Assembly (NCBI RefSeq): GCF_017743865.1 | Contig: NZ_JAGHRJ010000003.1 | Span: 558,001-622,000 of the forward strand | Length of the DNA stretch: 64,000 bases | From: Labrenzia sp. R4_2 | GTDB taxonomy: Bacteria > Pseudomonadota > Alphaproteobacteria > Rhizobiales > Stappiaceae | Direction of reading: 5' to 3' | In this document: piece by piece, positions 25,861 through 34,683 of the stretch | Layout: each line of letters begins with the position of its first letter | Position numbering within the stretch: the first letter of the stretch is position 1 | Program-made: the position numbers and the translations under genes | Notes under the pieces: model-generated | The model's database searches: none | Told to the model about the DNA's origin: nothing | Seen by the model: the letters and a program-made list of their open reading frames with translations, nothing else

Positions 25861-26079
25861 ATGTTACCGGCAATCGTATTGGTGGCCGAAGGTCTGGTTG
25901 TTTTATGGTTCGTGGTCTTCATCGGAATGATGGTGTCGATGTACCTGGATTCCAGATCCATGCCTTTGCCACGCCTCGATGTGGCGGGGCGAACGCTGAT
26001 TGGCAGCGCCAAACTCGCCTTTGCGGTCGGAATGACCGCATTGGCGGCACTGACCTATTATGAAATTCCTATGTTCTAA
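25861..26079 (+). CDS. Small two-helix membrane protein, unknown
   Basis: 72 residues with two hydrophobic helices (about 4-27 and 48-67) around a short polar loop containing DSRSMPLPRLDVAGR. I do not recognise a family. A near-perfect AGGAGGGG site lies upstream of the ATG, 12 bp after the globin stop. Cotranscription with the globin under NsrR control is likely, so a role in NO or haem-linked membrane physiology is a reasonable guess, nothing more. Confidence 0.7.
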   Translation: MLPAIVLVAEGLVVLWFVVFIGMMVSMYLDSRSMPLPRLDVAGRTLIGSAKLAFAVGMTALAALTYYEIPMF

Positions 26080-26096
26080 GTTTGCAGGAGACACTC

Positions 26097-26201
26097 ATGT
26101 TCAGTTCAAAATGGGCACATCGTGGCTTACCCATACTCTTGATCTGGATTGCAGCACCAATGCCGCTTTGGATCATGGCCATTCTGATGCTGATTATCTG
26201 A
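26097..26201 (+). CDS. 34-residue membrane peptide, unknown
   Basis: A short frame with AGGAGA 6 nt before the ATG. The peptide is MFSSKWAHRG followed by a single Trp/Met/Ile-rich hydrophobic helix of about 22 residues that runs to the end. It starts 17 bp after the 72-residue protein gene stop and is too short for usual gene callers. The positive N-terminus suggests cytoplasmic N-terminal topology. It could be a subunit-like accessory peptide of the preceding protein. Confidence 0.55.
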   Translation: MFSSKWAHRGLPILLIWIAAPMPLWIMAILMLII

Positions 26202-26267
26202 TTGATAGCGTTGTGTTTTGAAGCGGTTGGGCTAGGCTCGGTAAAACACGAAACTGGAGCGACCGCT

Positions 26268-26666
26268 TTGAGTGAAGAAACACCGCAAGGGGAACTGACC
26301 CTCCGGACAATGGCAATGCCGGCCGACACCAACGCATCTGGTGATATCTTTGGCGGGTGGGTACTGTCTCAGATGGATCTCGCCGGTGGGATTGCCGCGG
26401 GGCAAAGAGCGCAGGGCCGCGTTGTCACGATCGCAGTCGACAAGATGAAATTCATCCGCCCGGTCCATGTCGGAGACGTCTTGTGTGTTTACACAAGCGT
26501 CGGCCGCATCGGGACAAGCTCCATGGAAATCAAACTGGAAGCTTGGGCTTTGCGCCACCGTTTCGGCGGCCGGGAAAAAGTTACCGAAGCGCTTTTCACG
26601 ATGGTCGCCGTTGATGATCAAGGCAAGCCGCGTCCAGTCCCCAAGGACACTCCGGCTCCGCAGTAA
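26268..26666 (+). CDS. Acyl-CoA thioesterase, YciA-like hotdog protein
   Basis: Hydrolyses acyl-CoA to free acid and CoA. 132 residues from a TTG at 26268 with GGAG 8 nt upstream, which gives the YciA length; the frame also opens at a weaker TTG at 26202. The hotdog signature NASGDIFGGWVLSQMDLAGG is clear, with the catalytic Asp in GDIFGG, followed by KFIRPVHVGD and YTSVGRIGTSSMEI. It may be an independent unit after the small membrane genes. It converges directly with the next gene. Confidence 0.88.
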   Translation: MSEETPQGELTLRTMAMPADTNASGDIFGGWVLSQMDLAGGIAAGQRAQGRVVTIAVDKMKFIRPVHVGDVLCVYTSVGRIGTSSMEIKLEAWALRHRFGGREKVTEALFTMVAVDDQGKPRPVPKDTPAPQ

Positions 26667-26975
26667 TCAAACGCGCAGGGATTTGCGGGCCAGCAGGTCC
26701 GCAAACAGCTCTTCATCGACCGCGCAAATGCAGCCATTGGCCCAAAGGCGCAGCAATGCCTGTAAGCGGTCGACCCGCTCATGCTGGGTCAATCCGCGTT
26801 TGTGGCGTGGCAGTCCGCCATACACCCGAATGGTCTTCATGCGGGCCAGCACACAATCTTCCGCGGTAGATTGCCAGATCTCGGCCGCTGTCTGATCGGC
26901 CGCTTCGGCGTCCTGGTATCTGATCAACTCGGCCGCTTGTCCGGCCAGTGCGTCTTGAAACAAAAAATCCTCCAT
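26667..26975 (-). CDS. Conserved-looking hypothetical protein
   Basis: I do not recognise this 102-residue protein. It begins MEDFLFQDALAGQAAELIRYQDAEAADQ and is helical and soluble with a Cys pair in NGCICAVDEELFADLL. The start is uncertain, as the frame is open a further 64 codons and no strong ribosome binding site is seen. The stop codon abuts the thioesterase stop on the other strand. The stretch from 26976 to 27187 holds no other clear gene. Confidence 0.5.
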   Translation of the reverse strand: MEDFLFQDALAGQAAELIRYQDAEAADQTAAEIWQSTAEDCVLARMKTIRVYGGLPRHKRGLTQHERVDRLQALLRLWANGCICAVDEELFADLLARKSLRV

Positions 26976-27187
26976 CGGTTGCCCGAGGAGGACTGGCGCA
27001 TGAAAACTACCGCTTCGTTGCCGCGCAGCCTCTTTTGAGTGTCTGGACGGCCGCATCCCTGTTGCGGAAACCACCTTGCCCGGTCGGCAGGTTGGCGAGG
27101 GCGCCAGCCCTTCTCTTGATGATGGCGGGCTTATGCCATGGGTTCCGTTTTTTGGCAAGTCATCCAAGAACCGAAGGACCCCAACGG

Positions 27188-27901
27188 TTATTGATTGCGG
27201 TCATAGTCGATTTTTCCATCGACCAGGTGAATCCGCCGCTGCATTCGGCCTGCAATATCCATGTCGTGCGTAACGGCAACAACGGTGGTCTTTTGCTGAT
27301 CGACAATCGACTGGAGGGAGGTAAAGACCTGCTCTGTCGCCACGGAGTCGAGACTGCCGGTCGGCTCGTCCGCAAGGATCAGGTCCGGCGCATTGGCAAG
27401 CGCTCTTGCAACAGCGACGCGTTGACGTTGCCCACCTGACAATTGGGCAGGTTGCCGGTGCAAGAAATCTTCCAGACCGAGATCTTCCAAGAGACCCGCC
27501 GCGCGGTCTTTTTGCTCAGCTGCAGCCAGAGCGCCGAGTTTTTGCATTGGAATCATCACGTTCTCCAGAGCGGTGAATTCCGGTAAGAGAAAGTGAAACT
27601 GGAAGACAAAGCCGATCTTTTCAAGCCGCAGGTGAGCCATTTCGGACTTCGATAAATCGTGCGTCTTGCGGCCGCCAATCAGGACGTCGCCCTCCGTCGG
27701 CCGGTCCAGAAGTCCAAGCAGATACAACAGAGACGATTTTCCGGAGCCCGATGGGCCGGTGATTGCTACGAACTCCGATGTGCCGATCGAAAACGAGATG
27801 TCCTCTACAAGGGTGACCGGAACTATGGCTGGAAGAATGCGGGTCAAGCCTCGCGTTTCCAACAAGGGGGCAGGGGTGGCTGGGATCGGGGCAACGTTCA
27901 T
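27188..27901 (-). CDS. ABC transporter ATPase, LolD/MacB type
   Basis: 237-residue cytoplasmic ATPase. The Walker A GPSGSGKS is at 49-56, the signature LSGGQRQRVAVARAL lies near 145, and Walker B LILADEPTGS near 165. I chose the ATG at 27901, which lies one base after the permease stop codon. It drives the FtsX-type permease encoded just upstream; together with the adaptor it forms a three-gene MFP-permease-ATPase unit. Such systems export peptides, lipids, antibiotics or lipoproteins; the substrate is unknown. Confidence 0.9.
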   Translation of the reverse strand: MNVAPIPATPAPLLETRGLTRILPAIVPVTLVEDISFSIGTSEFVAITGPSGSGKSSLLYLLGLLDRPTEGDVLIGGRKTHDLSKSEMAHLRLEKIGFVFQFHFLLPEFTALENVMIPMQKLGALAAAEQKDRAAGLLEDLGLEDFLHRQPAQLSGGQRQRVAVARALANAPDLILADEPTGSLDSVATEQVFTSLQSIVDQQKTTVVAVTHDMDIAGRMQRRIHLVDGKIDYDRNQ

Positions 27902-27902
27902 G

Positions 27903-29141
27903 TCAGGTCGCGCCCCGGATGATGTCGACAGGATTGAGCGCGGCGGCCTTTCTTGCCGGCACAAAACCGGCAATGCCCGCAGACAGAAGCGCCAGACCAC
28001 TGGCGATCATGTAATGCACATGAGAAAAGTATATCGGCAGACGGGTCATTTCGATGTCGGTGGTGACCTCGAATTTGATTGTTGCCAGATAACTCGATAG
28101 CGCGAAGCCAAGCAGGGAACCGGCAAGGGCTCCAAGCACGCCGATGACCAAACCCTCCAAGACAAAGATTTGCTGGATGTCGGTTTCCGGAAATCCAAGC
28201 GATTTCAGGATGGCAATGTCCCGGGCCTTTTCGTGCACGATCGTTGAGATGATGTTGTAGATCCCGAACCCGGCGACGAGAAGAATACCACCGACAGCGG
28301 TGAACATGATCACGTTTCGGACAACGAAAGCCTCCATCAGGCCTTCATTGGCTTCTTCCCAGGAAATTGCCTTGTAGCCCAATTGCCGCTCGGCCCGTGC
28401 TGCGACGGCAACAGATGCATTGATCTCCGTTAGCCGGATCGTGATGCTGTTGATGATGTCGGGTTTTTCCAGGAGTATCTGGACAGCTTTCAGCGGCGCA
28501 TAGGCAAGGCTTTCGTCACTGCTGGTCACCCCAGTATGGAAAAGACCGACTATCTTGAACCGTTTCGCCACCCCGTTTGCTGAGGTCAACGTAACCGTGT
28601 CACCAAGACCGGCGCCAAGCCGTTCAGCTGCCTTGTCTCCCAGAACCAGTCCGTTGGAGGTGCTGCCGAGATCTTCAAAGGCTCCCTCCCGCATATCCTG
28701 GCCGATGTTGGAAACGAGCAGCTCCTGTTTGGGGCGAACCCCAATCAGCGTCATTCCGATGTCCTGACCGCTGTAACGCAGAACAGCCTGGCCCGTGAGG
28801 CGCTGTGCGATGTCGCCATCAACCCAATCCCGCAGCGATGCCAAAGCTTCCGTTGGATTGCGAATCCCACGCAAGTCCTCCAACGGCCGCAATCCGCGAA
28901 AGGCAACGGCATCATAGACAGCACTGGCGGGCTGGGCCGTTGGTGTGCGCTTGTCGTCCTTGATCTCCACATGCGGAATGGCGTTGATCAAGGTGGCCAG
29001 AAAATCACGCTGGGAGCCTTCCATGAGCGCTGCCATGGCAATGGAGAAACCGACCCCGAGTGCGACGCCAAGTGTGGACACCACCGTCTGCCGGAGCCTG
29101 TTGCGCACATGGGTCGCAGCGATGCGGAACTGAAGGATCAT
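27903..29141 (-). CDS. FtsX-type ABC permease (MacB/LolE-like)
   Basis: 412 residues. One N-terminal membrane helix (about 18-40) is followed by a large periplasmic MacB_PCD-like domain (about 45-250), then three C-terminal helices from about 275 in the FtsX domain, with IVHEKARDIAILKSLGF and a closing ALNPVDIIRGAT. The ATG overlaps the adaptor's stop codon (ATGA). This is a mechanotransmission-type exporter subunit working with the neighbouring ATPase. Gene order is adaptor, permease, ATPase, as in DevBCA and many MacAB-like sets. Confidence 0.88.
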   Translation of the reverse strand: MILQFRIAATHVRNRLRQTVVSTLGVALGVGFSIAMAALMEGSQRDFLATLINAIPHVEIKDDKRTPTAQPASAVYDAVAFRGLRPLEDLRGIRNPTEALASLRDWVDGDIAQRLTGQAVLRYSGQDIGMTLIGVRPKQELLVSNIGQDMREGAFEDLGSTSNGLVLGDKAAERLGAGLGDTVTLTSANGVAKRFKIVGLFHTGVTSSDESLAYAPLKAVQILLEKPDIINSITIRLTEINASVAVAARAERQLGYKAISWEEANEGLMEAFVVRNVIMFTAVGGILLVAGFGIYNIISTIVHEKARDIAILKSLGFPETDIQQIFVLEGLVIGVLGALAGSLLGFALSSYLATIKFEVTTDIEMTRLPIYFSHVHYMIASGLALLSAGIAGFVPARKAAALNPVDIIRGAT

Positions 29142-30154
29142 TCGTGCGTGCCTTCGGCCACCGGCTCCACCTTCTGCCCGTTTGTGAGATCATCGCGAAA
29201 CGGCAGGAGAACAGGGTCTCCGTCAGCAAGACCATTGAGAATTTCGACAGCGCGGGTCCCGGTTATCCCGGTTTCGACGACGATGGTCTCAACGGTATTG
29301 CTGCTGGAAACAGTCTGAAGCCGCTGACCATCGAGGGCAGCCACCGGCACGAGCACCGTTTCCGGTTTCTCAAGGGTGACAATGTTGATTTCGGTGGTCA
29401 TGCCGATGTGAAGTGGCGTGTCCTTTGGAAGATCCAGATAGACGCGATAGTTCTTCAAAACCGGATCCCCCTTGGGGGTAATCCGGGCAACGGTCGCGGC
29501 GAGGTCCTGCCCCGGAAAGGCGTCCGCCCGAACCAACGCTATTTGGCCGACAACGACCTTCGGAATGTCCTCTTCATTCACTTCCGCGACAAGTTGCAAC
29601 GGTTTCGGCTGGCCGATCCAGAACAGGATGTCTCCGGGGTCAGCGACCTCTCCGACAGACCCGTCCTGCCGCAGAACGACGCCATCCATTGGTGCGACGA
29701 TCCTATAGTCCCGTAGGCGTTCTGTTTGCGCCGCGATCATGGCATTGACCTGGACAAGCTCGCTTTGCGCCCGGTCATAAAGATGCTGGCTGATGACACG
29801 GCGCTCCAGCAACTGCAGCGCCCGCTCACTCTCAGATTTCGCTAGGGATTGGCGGGCTTCCAGTTCCGCAAGGGCCGCCCGCGCATCGCCGCTGTCGAGT
29901 TCGGCCAGCTGATCGCCCTTTTGTACGACCATGCCCTCGCAGCCACACAAGGACACGATGCGTTCCCGGAGAATGGACGTGACCTTCGCCCAGTTGACCG
30001 GTTCGACCACGGCTGTTGCATAGACGACATCGGCAGCCGATCCGATAAACGCCTCGGTGACGGTGACCTTCGGAGGTCTGGCAGACCACCAGCTCCATGC
30101 CGAAAAGGCTGCGGCGAGTGCGGCGAGAATGAGCAGATAGCGCAAATATCGCAT
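29138..30154 (-). CDS. HlyD-family periplasmic adaptor
   Basis: 338-residue membrane fusion protein. An N-terminal anchor helix (about 4-24) is followed by a lipoyl-like domain split by a short alpha-hairpin (about 95-150) and then beta-barrel domains with VAPMDGVVLRQDGSVGEV. It joins the inner-membrane permease to the outside or to an outer-membrane channel. No TolC-type gene lies nearby. First gene of the three-gene exporter operon. Confidence 0.88.
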   Translation of the reverse strand: MRYLRYLLILAALAAAFSAWSWWSARPPKVTVTEAFIGSAADVVYATAVVEPVNWAKVTSILRERIVSLCGCEGMVVQKGDQLAELDSGDARAALAELEARQSLAKSESERALQLLERRVISQHLYDRAQSELVQVNAMIAAQTERLRDYRIVAPMDGVVLRQDGSVGEVADPGDILFWIGQPKPLQLVAEVNEEDIPKVVVGQIALVRADAFPGQDLAATVARITPKGDPVLKNYRVYLDLPKDTPLHIGMTTEINIVTLEKPETVLVPVAALDGQRLQTVSSSNTVETIVVETGITGTRAVEILNGLADGDPVLLPFRDDLTNGQKVEPVAEGTHE

Positions 30155-30263
30155 GTCAGACCCTGTTGCTTATCCAGCCAAACTAGCCGGTTTGAAAAGG
30201 CCCGCCATGCGGTGGATCAATCGACAGATTTCACGATGGCCAGAAACGGTCAAGCCTGCTCAG

Positions 30264-30295
30264 AAAAGAAAAAGCCGGCGGATTGCTCCACCGGC
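30264..30295 (-). terminator. Terminator of the CurA-like reductase gene
   Basis: Minus-strand stem GCCGGTGG/CCGCCGGC (one G-T pair), 6-nt loop, followed by TTTTTCTTTTC. Confidence 0.82.
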
Positions 30296-30319
30296 GATAC
30301 TCTCAAAAAGGAATGATGG

Positions 30320-31321
30320 TCAGAGATCCGAAACCTTGACCACCAGCTTGCCCGTATTGCTGCCATCGAACAGCTTGTTGAAGACGACGGGGGCATTCTC
30401 CAGGCCGTCTTCAATGTGCAGCCGGTACTTGAGCTTGCCCTGCATCATGAGTTTGCCAAGCTCTGAAAACAGCATTGGGTAAGAGGCATAGTGATCGGGC
30501 ATGGTGAAGCCCTTGAGCATCAAGCGCCGCCGGATGATGGTCGTCATATCGAGCGGATCCGGATCGACATCGCCATTGTAGGCGGAAATGAATCCGCAGA
30601 AGATCATGCGGCCGTGTGCGGCCATATTGCGGAATGCTGCCTTGAAAGGGGCACCGCCGACATTCTCGAAATGCAGATTGATGCCGTCCGGTGCGAACTC
30701 GGCAAGCCCTTTGCTCAAATCATCGGTCTTGTAGTTGAGGGCTGCGTCGAAGCCGAGGTCCTTGGTGAGCCAGTCACATTTCTCCTGAGTTCCTGCAATG
30801 CCGATCACGCGCAGGCCAAGCGCCTTGCCGATCTGGCCGACAAGGGAGCCAACCGACCCGGCGGCTCCGGTCACACACAGTGTCTCGCCTTCCTTCGGTT
30901 GACCTTCGATGACCAGGCCCTGATAGGCGGTGACCCCCGGAAGGCCAAGGACGCCCATATAGTGCTCGATCCGGTCCATTTGCGGCACGACGCTGATTTC
31001 GCCGGGAGCTACGTCAACATACTTGGTCCAGCCGGGCGTTCCTGACACCCAATCGCCGACCTTGTAGGCATCAGACTTGCTTTCCTCGACAATGCCGACG
31101 CCGAGAGATCTCATCGTCTCGCCCAATTGGACAGGCGGGATGTAGCTCTTCGTGTCAGGTGAAACCCAGCCGCGCATGGCCGGGTCCAGGGAGACATAAA
31201 CGACACGGACGCGCGCCTTGCCATCTGCCAGAGGTCCCATGTCTTCTTCGACACGGTCGAAGTGTTCCGGTCCAAGTCTTCCTTCGGGACGGGATTTCAG
31301 GGTTAAGCGCAGATTCTGCAT
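30320..31321 (-). CDS. NADP-dependent oxidoreductase, CurA/LTB4DH-like MDR
   Basis: Zinc-free medium-chain reductase of 333 residues that reduces alpha,beta-unsaturated carbonyls with NADPH. The nucleotide-binding motif VTGAAGSVGSLVGQIGKALG lies near 143-162. SLDPAMRGWVS and the YHFENVGG-like block (here LHFENVGG) are typical of the curcumin reductase/leukotriene B4 dehydrogenase group. AAGGAC precedes the ATG. It is probably a stress-detoxification enzyme and monocistronic. Confidence 0.88.
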   Translation of the reverse strand: MQNLRLTLKSRPEGRLGPEHFDRVEEDMGPLADGKARVRVVYVSLDPAMRGWVSPDTKSYIPPVQLGETMRSLGVGIVEESKSDAYKVGDWVSGTPGWTKYVDVAPGEISVVPQMDRIEHYMGVLGLPGVTAYQGLVIEGQPKEGETLCVTGAAGSVGSLVGQIGKALGLRVIGIAGTQEKCDWLTKDLGFDAALNYKTDDLSKGLAEFAPDGINLHFENVGGAPFKAAFRNMAAHGRMIFCGFISAYNGDVDPDPLDMTTIIRRRLMLKGFTMPDHYASYPMLFSELGKLMMQGKLKYRLHIEDGLENAPVVFNKLFDGSNTGKLVVKVSDL

Positions 31322-31478
31322 CTCAGTGTCCTTGGCGTTATTTATATGTGTATATGCACCGCATTATACGTAAGCGAACTATCGCATTGAGCGCAAGTGG
31401 CAACATGGGCTCTCAAACGGTCATCGATAACCCGTGTTGTTCTGTCGGTTCGTCAACACGCGGCCATCCTGTCGGGGC

Positions 31479-31691
31479 TCAATAGTGTGGCGGCTTCTCG
31501 ATCTGGTGACCAGGCAACACGTTTTCAATCAACTCTTCGACCTGATCGGTCATGTTGAGGAGTTTTCGGGTCAACCGGTCAATCTGTTTCCCTTGCTCAA
31601 CGACAACGCCATTCAGCTCATCGATTGTGTGCGTGGCGTGCGCAAGATCGATCTCCAGTTTTTCAAGCCTACTGTTCAGTTCGGCACTCAT
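31479..31691 (-). CDS. slyX: SlyX family protein
   Basis: 70-residue coiled-coil protein ending in the family hallmark PPHY. Heptads run through most of the length (LEKLEIDLAHATHTIDELN). The cellular role of SlyX is poorly known. It is monocistronic, upstream of the reductase gene. Confidence 0.85.
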   Translation of the reverse strand: MSAELNSRLEKLEIDLAHATHTIDELNGVVVEQGKQIDRLTRKLLNMTDQVEELIENVLPGHQIEKPPHY

Positions 31692-32347
31692 AGCGGTCTC
31701 TTCGCATCAAACAGTCTTCGGTCACTGTCTAGTGCCATTCCCGATTTACGGCAAACGAATCTGTTGGATGGTGAAACCAGGTTGCAATATGGTACGTGGC
31801 ACTGATTTTTTTGAGAAAAACAAAAAATATAGGCCCGGACCTGGATATTTTGTGTGCGTCCGTTAGCGGATTTTGAGCATTAGTTTGCCGCGAACTTGGC
31901 GAGCCATATCAGCAGACCGAGCTTTGATTGAATCTTCGAATTTGGTTGTATCGCGTGGTGGGTGCCTGCAAGGGATGCCCTTGAAATAAATGGGATTTGA
32001 AAGTGTCGTGAGGTGATTTTAAGGGGATTTTCGTTAAGAGAATCAATGGCAATTGGAAGAAAATACACGTCGCCGAAAAGAGTGGGGGCAGGTCAGAATA
32101 ATGATGCGCCTGCATTCAGAGGTTGTGTATTGGTGGTTTTATTTATAGAGGTGGCGGGAATAGGAATTTTATTGTGCGATGCACAATACAGTCTTCAATT
32201 CAGATTGTACATATATTTCGATTAAATCAAAAATAGAAATTAATTACTTGCTCGGTATCAACTCCAATTAATTCCATTATCCGAATATTAGGTTTTCTCT
32301 CTTCTGTTGAGAGCATCTTTGATGACGTCTCAGGAGGAGATTAGGGA
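31692..32347. other. AT-rich intergenic region
   Basis: 656 bp with clearly lower GC than its surroundings. I see no convincing gene; the open frames present lack ribosome binding sites and coding character. CAAGGG-ATG-CCCTTG forms a small hairpin near 31970-31986. CTCTC/GAGAG near 32298-32316 could form a leader stem just before the Cache gene, whose ribosome binding site AGGAGGAGA is strong. It probably holds the promoter of the Cache-MCP pair. Confidence 0.5.
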
Positions 32348-32806
32348 ATGATCAAATCAAAAATTGCGGTACTCCTGATTACCGGACTTTCGATGGCTGG
32401 GTCCGCCACTGCATTTGCAGCAGATCGCGGCACGGCAGATGAAGCAACGGCAATGCTCGACAAAGCCGTGGCGCATTATCAGTCGGCTGGGGCGGATACG
32501 GCACTCGCGGATTTCTCTGCCACCGATAAGGGTTGGCAAGATCGGGATCTCTACGTTTTCTGCTTCGATGATGCAGGTGTAACAGTCGCTCACGGGGCGA
32601 ACGCAAAACTAATTGGCCGGGATCTGTCGGGCCTAAAAGATGCTGATGGCAAAGAGTTCGTAATGGAGCTTGTGAGCACGGGCAAATCTGGTGGTGGCTG
32701 GGTTGACTACCGTTGGCCGAACCCGGTTTCGAAGAAAATCGAGCCAAAGTCGTCCGTGGTTAAGTCCGCTGGCGATCACATCTGCGGCGTTGGCATCTAC
32801 AAGTAA
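32348..32806 (+). CDS. Periplasmic single-Cache domain protein
   Basis: 152 residues. A signal peptide (about 1-25, cut after AFAA) precedes a lone Cache-type sensor domain with LYVFCFDDAGVTVAHGANAKLIGRDLSGLKDADGKEF and WVDYRWPNP. There is no membrane anchor or output domain, so it is soluble in the periplasm. A chemoreceptor gene starts 92 bp downstream, separated by a stem-loop. The arrangement suggests a binding protein that presents a small ligand to the receptor (inference). Standalone Cache proteins of this type are common in proteobacteria and are often annotated only by domain. Confidence 0.8.
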   Translation: MIKSKIAVLLITGLSMAGSATAFAADRGTADEATAMLDKAVAHYQSAGADTALADFSATDKGWQDRDLYVFCFDDAGVTVAHGANAKLIGRDLSGLKDADGKEFVMELVSTGKSGGGWVDYRWPNPVSKKIEPKSSVVKSAGDHICGVGIYK

Positions 32807-32842
32807 GGCCCGCCACCGCTCGCCTTAGCCAACCAAATGATA

Positions 32843-32865
32843 CCGATGGCCGCTTCGGCCATCGG
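32843..32865 (+). other. Stem-loop between Cache and chemoreceptor genes
   Basis: Perfect 9-bp stem CCGATGGCC/GGCCATCGG with a GCTTC loop. No strong T-tract follows, so it may be an attenuator or mRNA stabiliser that sets the ratio of the two proteins. Confidence 0.5.
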
Positions 32866-32898
32866 CCTTCAATTTAAAATGCAATATTGGATGGAAAA

Positions 32899-34599
32899 AT
32901 GAACTGGTTCGCCAACCTTGCCTTAGCAAAAAAGATGTTCGTCACACCGGTCATCCTGTTGGTGGGATTGGGAATAGTTTCTGTCATCTCCTTCATGGCG
33001 ATCGATCAGCAACGCGCTGCCGTTGAAAATCTGAGCCATGTTCAAATCAAAGCCTTTGCGGATATGAACCGCGTAAAGGAAAACCTCTCGAGTGCACAGC
33101 TGTCTCTCTATGACTTGATGACAACTGCGCAAAATGAATCGGACATGGACAAAATCAATTCGAAGTTCGAGCAGTCAACGGCACAACTCAAGGCGATCGT
33201 TGCAGACTTTGAAGCTTTGGATTTGTCCAAGCTTAACAACGCCGATCTGGCAGAGCTCCAAGAAGGGGCGATCAAGCACGCCAAAGAGTACTCAGAATCC
33301 GCCCTTGGAACAGCCGATATGGCAACCCTGGATGTCGCAACTGCAAGCATCTTCATGAATGATGCGACGCAACTTCACGCCAGTCTTGTTGGTGATGTCG
33401 ACAAGTTGAAAACCGTTGTTGACGGTCTGAGGGTTGAGGCAACCGAAGCGACACTCAATGGCGCGCAAGAAGCTATGAAATTGTTTCTACTGACCGTGGC
33501 CCTGGTGGCTCTGGTCGGGTTGGTTGCGAACTGGCTGATTTCACGCATGATTTCGCGCCCAATTGTCCAGATCATTGGGTCGATGACCGCGCTTGCAGGT
33601 GGGAACTCTGACGTGGATGTGCCGGCAACTGACCGCCGCGACGAAATCGGACAGATGTCGCGAGCGCTTGCCGTCTTCCGCGAAAATGCTCTTGAAGTCG
33701 AACAACTCGAGCTAGAAAAAGTCGAACGAGAGCGCCTGGCAGCGGAAGAGAAACGGGCGGCGATGAATGCACTTGCTGATCAGTTCGAAACTGCTCTGAT
33801 GGGAATTGTCGACACCGTTACGGATTCCTCGTCCCGCATGCAATCGACGGCACAGTCCATGTCGTCCGTTGCTGAACAGACCCAGCAACAGGCAAACACC
33901 GTTGCTTCTTCGGCGGAAAACGCATCGCAGAATGTACAAACAGCCGCCTCGGCCGCGGAGGAAATGTCGGCTTCCATCGGGGAGATTAACAGGCAGGTCG
34001 CAGAATCGGCGGAAATCTCCAACCAGGCCAATGCGGAAGCGGAGCGCTCCAACGACTCGGTCCGTGGATTGGCAGATGCAGCGAGCAAGATCGGAGAGGT
34101 CATCGAACTGATCAGCGGTATCGCAGAACAAACGAACCTTCTGGCACTGAACGCAACCATTGAGGCGGCGCGTGCTGGCGAGGCTGGGAAAGGGTTTGCA
34201 GTTGTGGCTTCTGAGGTGAAAAACCTCGCAACTCAAACAGCCAAAGCAACCGAAGAAATCGGTACGCAGATCTCGGGTATGCAGTCAGCGACTGGGGAGG
34301 CTGTTGAAGCGATCCAGTCGATCAGTCAAACGATTGGCCGGATAAAGGATATCTCTGACACGATATCTGGTGCTGTGAGTGAACAAGGCATCGCGACACG
34401 TGAAATCGCCGCCAGTACGCAGCAGGCGGCCTCTGGCACTGCTGAGGTCGGTCACACCATCAATGATGTTGCACAAGCGGCTTCGGACACGGGCAATGCA
34501 GCCAAGGAAGTTCTTGAAGTTGCTGTCGACCTGTCGGATCACGCAAGGAACTTGCGCTCCCAGGTTGAAGACTTCCTTGGTCAGGTCCGGGCTGCCTAA
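32899..34599 (+). CDS. Methyl-accepting chemotaxis protein
   Basis: 566 residues from the ATG at 32899, preceded by GGATGGAAAA. Transmembrane helix 1 (about 11-33), a periplasmic four-helix-bundle-like domain without Cache features (about 34-190), helix 2 (about 193-213), HAMP (about 214-266), then a methyl-accepting coiled coil. The signalling tip reads [40 protein letters not shown]. It controls CheA and so flagellar rotation. There is no C-terminal CheR-docking pentapeptide. It probably works with the Cache protein encoded just upstream. Confidence 0.92.
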   Translation: MNWFANLALAKKMFVTPVILLVGLGIVSVISFMAIDQQRAAVENLSHVQIKAFADMNRVKENLSSAQLSLYDLMTTAQNESDMDKINSKFEQSTAQLKAIVADFEALDLSKLNNADLAELQEGAIKHAKEYSESALGTADMATLDVATASIFMNDATQLHASLVGDVDKLKTVVDGLRVEATEATLNGAQEAMKLFLLTVALVALVGLVANWLISRMISRPIVQIIGSMTALAGGNSDVDVPATDRRDEIGQMSRALAVFRENALEVEQLELEKVERERLAAEEKRAAMNALADQFETALMGIVDTVTDSSSRMQSTAQSMSSVAEQTQQQANTVASSAENASQNVQTAASAAEEMSASIGEINRQVAESAEISNQANAEAERSNDSVRGLADAASKIGEVIELISGIAEQTNLLALNATIEAARAGEAGKGFAVVASEVKNLATQTAKATEEIGTQISGMQSATGEAVEAIQSISQTIGRIKDISDTISGAVSEQGIATREIAASTQQAASGTAEVGHTINDVAQAASDTGNAAKEVLEVAVDLSDHARNLRSQVEDFLGQVRAA

Positions 34600-34683
34600 C
34601 ACGAGCTCTTTCAATGACCTCGTAATTGAAAAGAAAGTGCGGAAAACATTTGGCAGCACCCGCGGCTTCGATCGGTAGACACT

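Noticed and set aside
32013-32225. A 70-codon open frame in the AT-rich region before the Cache gene
   Set aside because: No ribosome binding site and a random-looking sequence; probably chance in AT-rich DNA.
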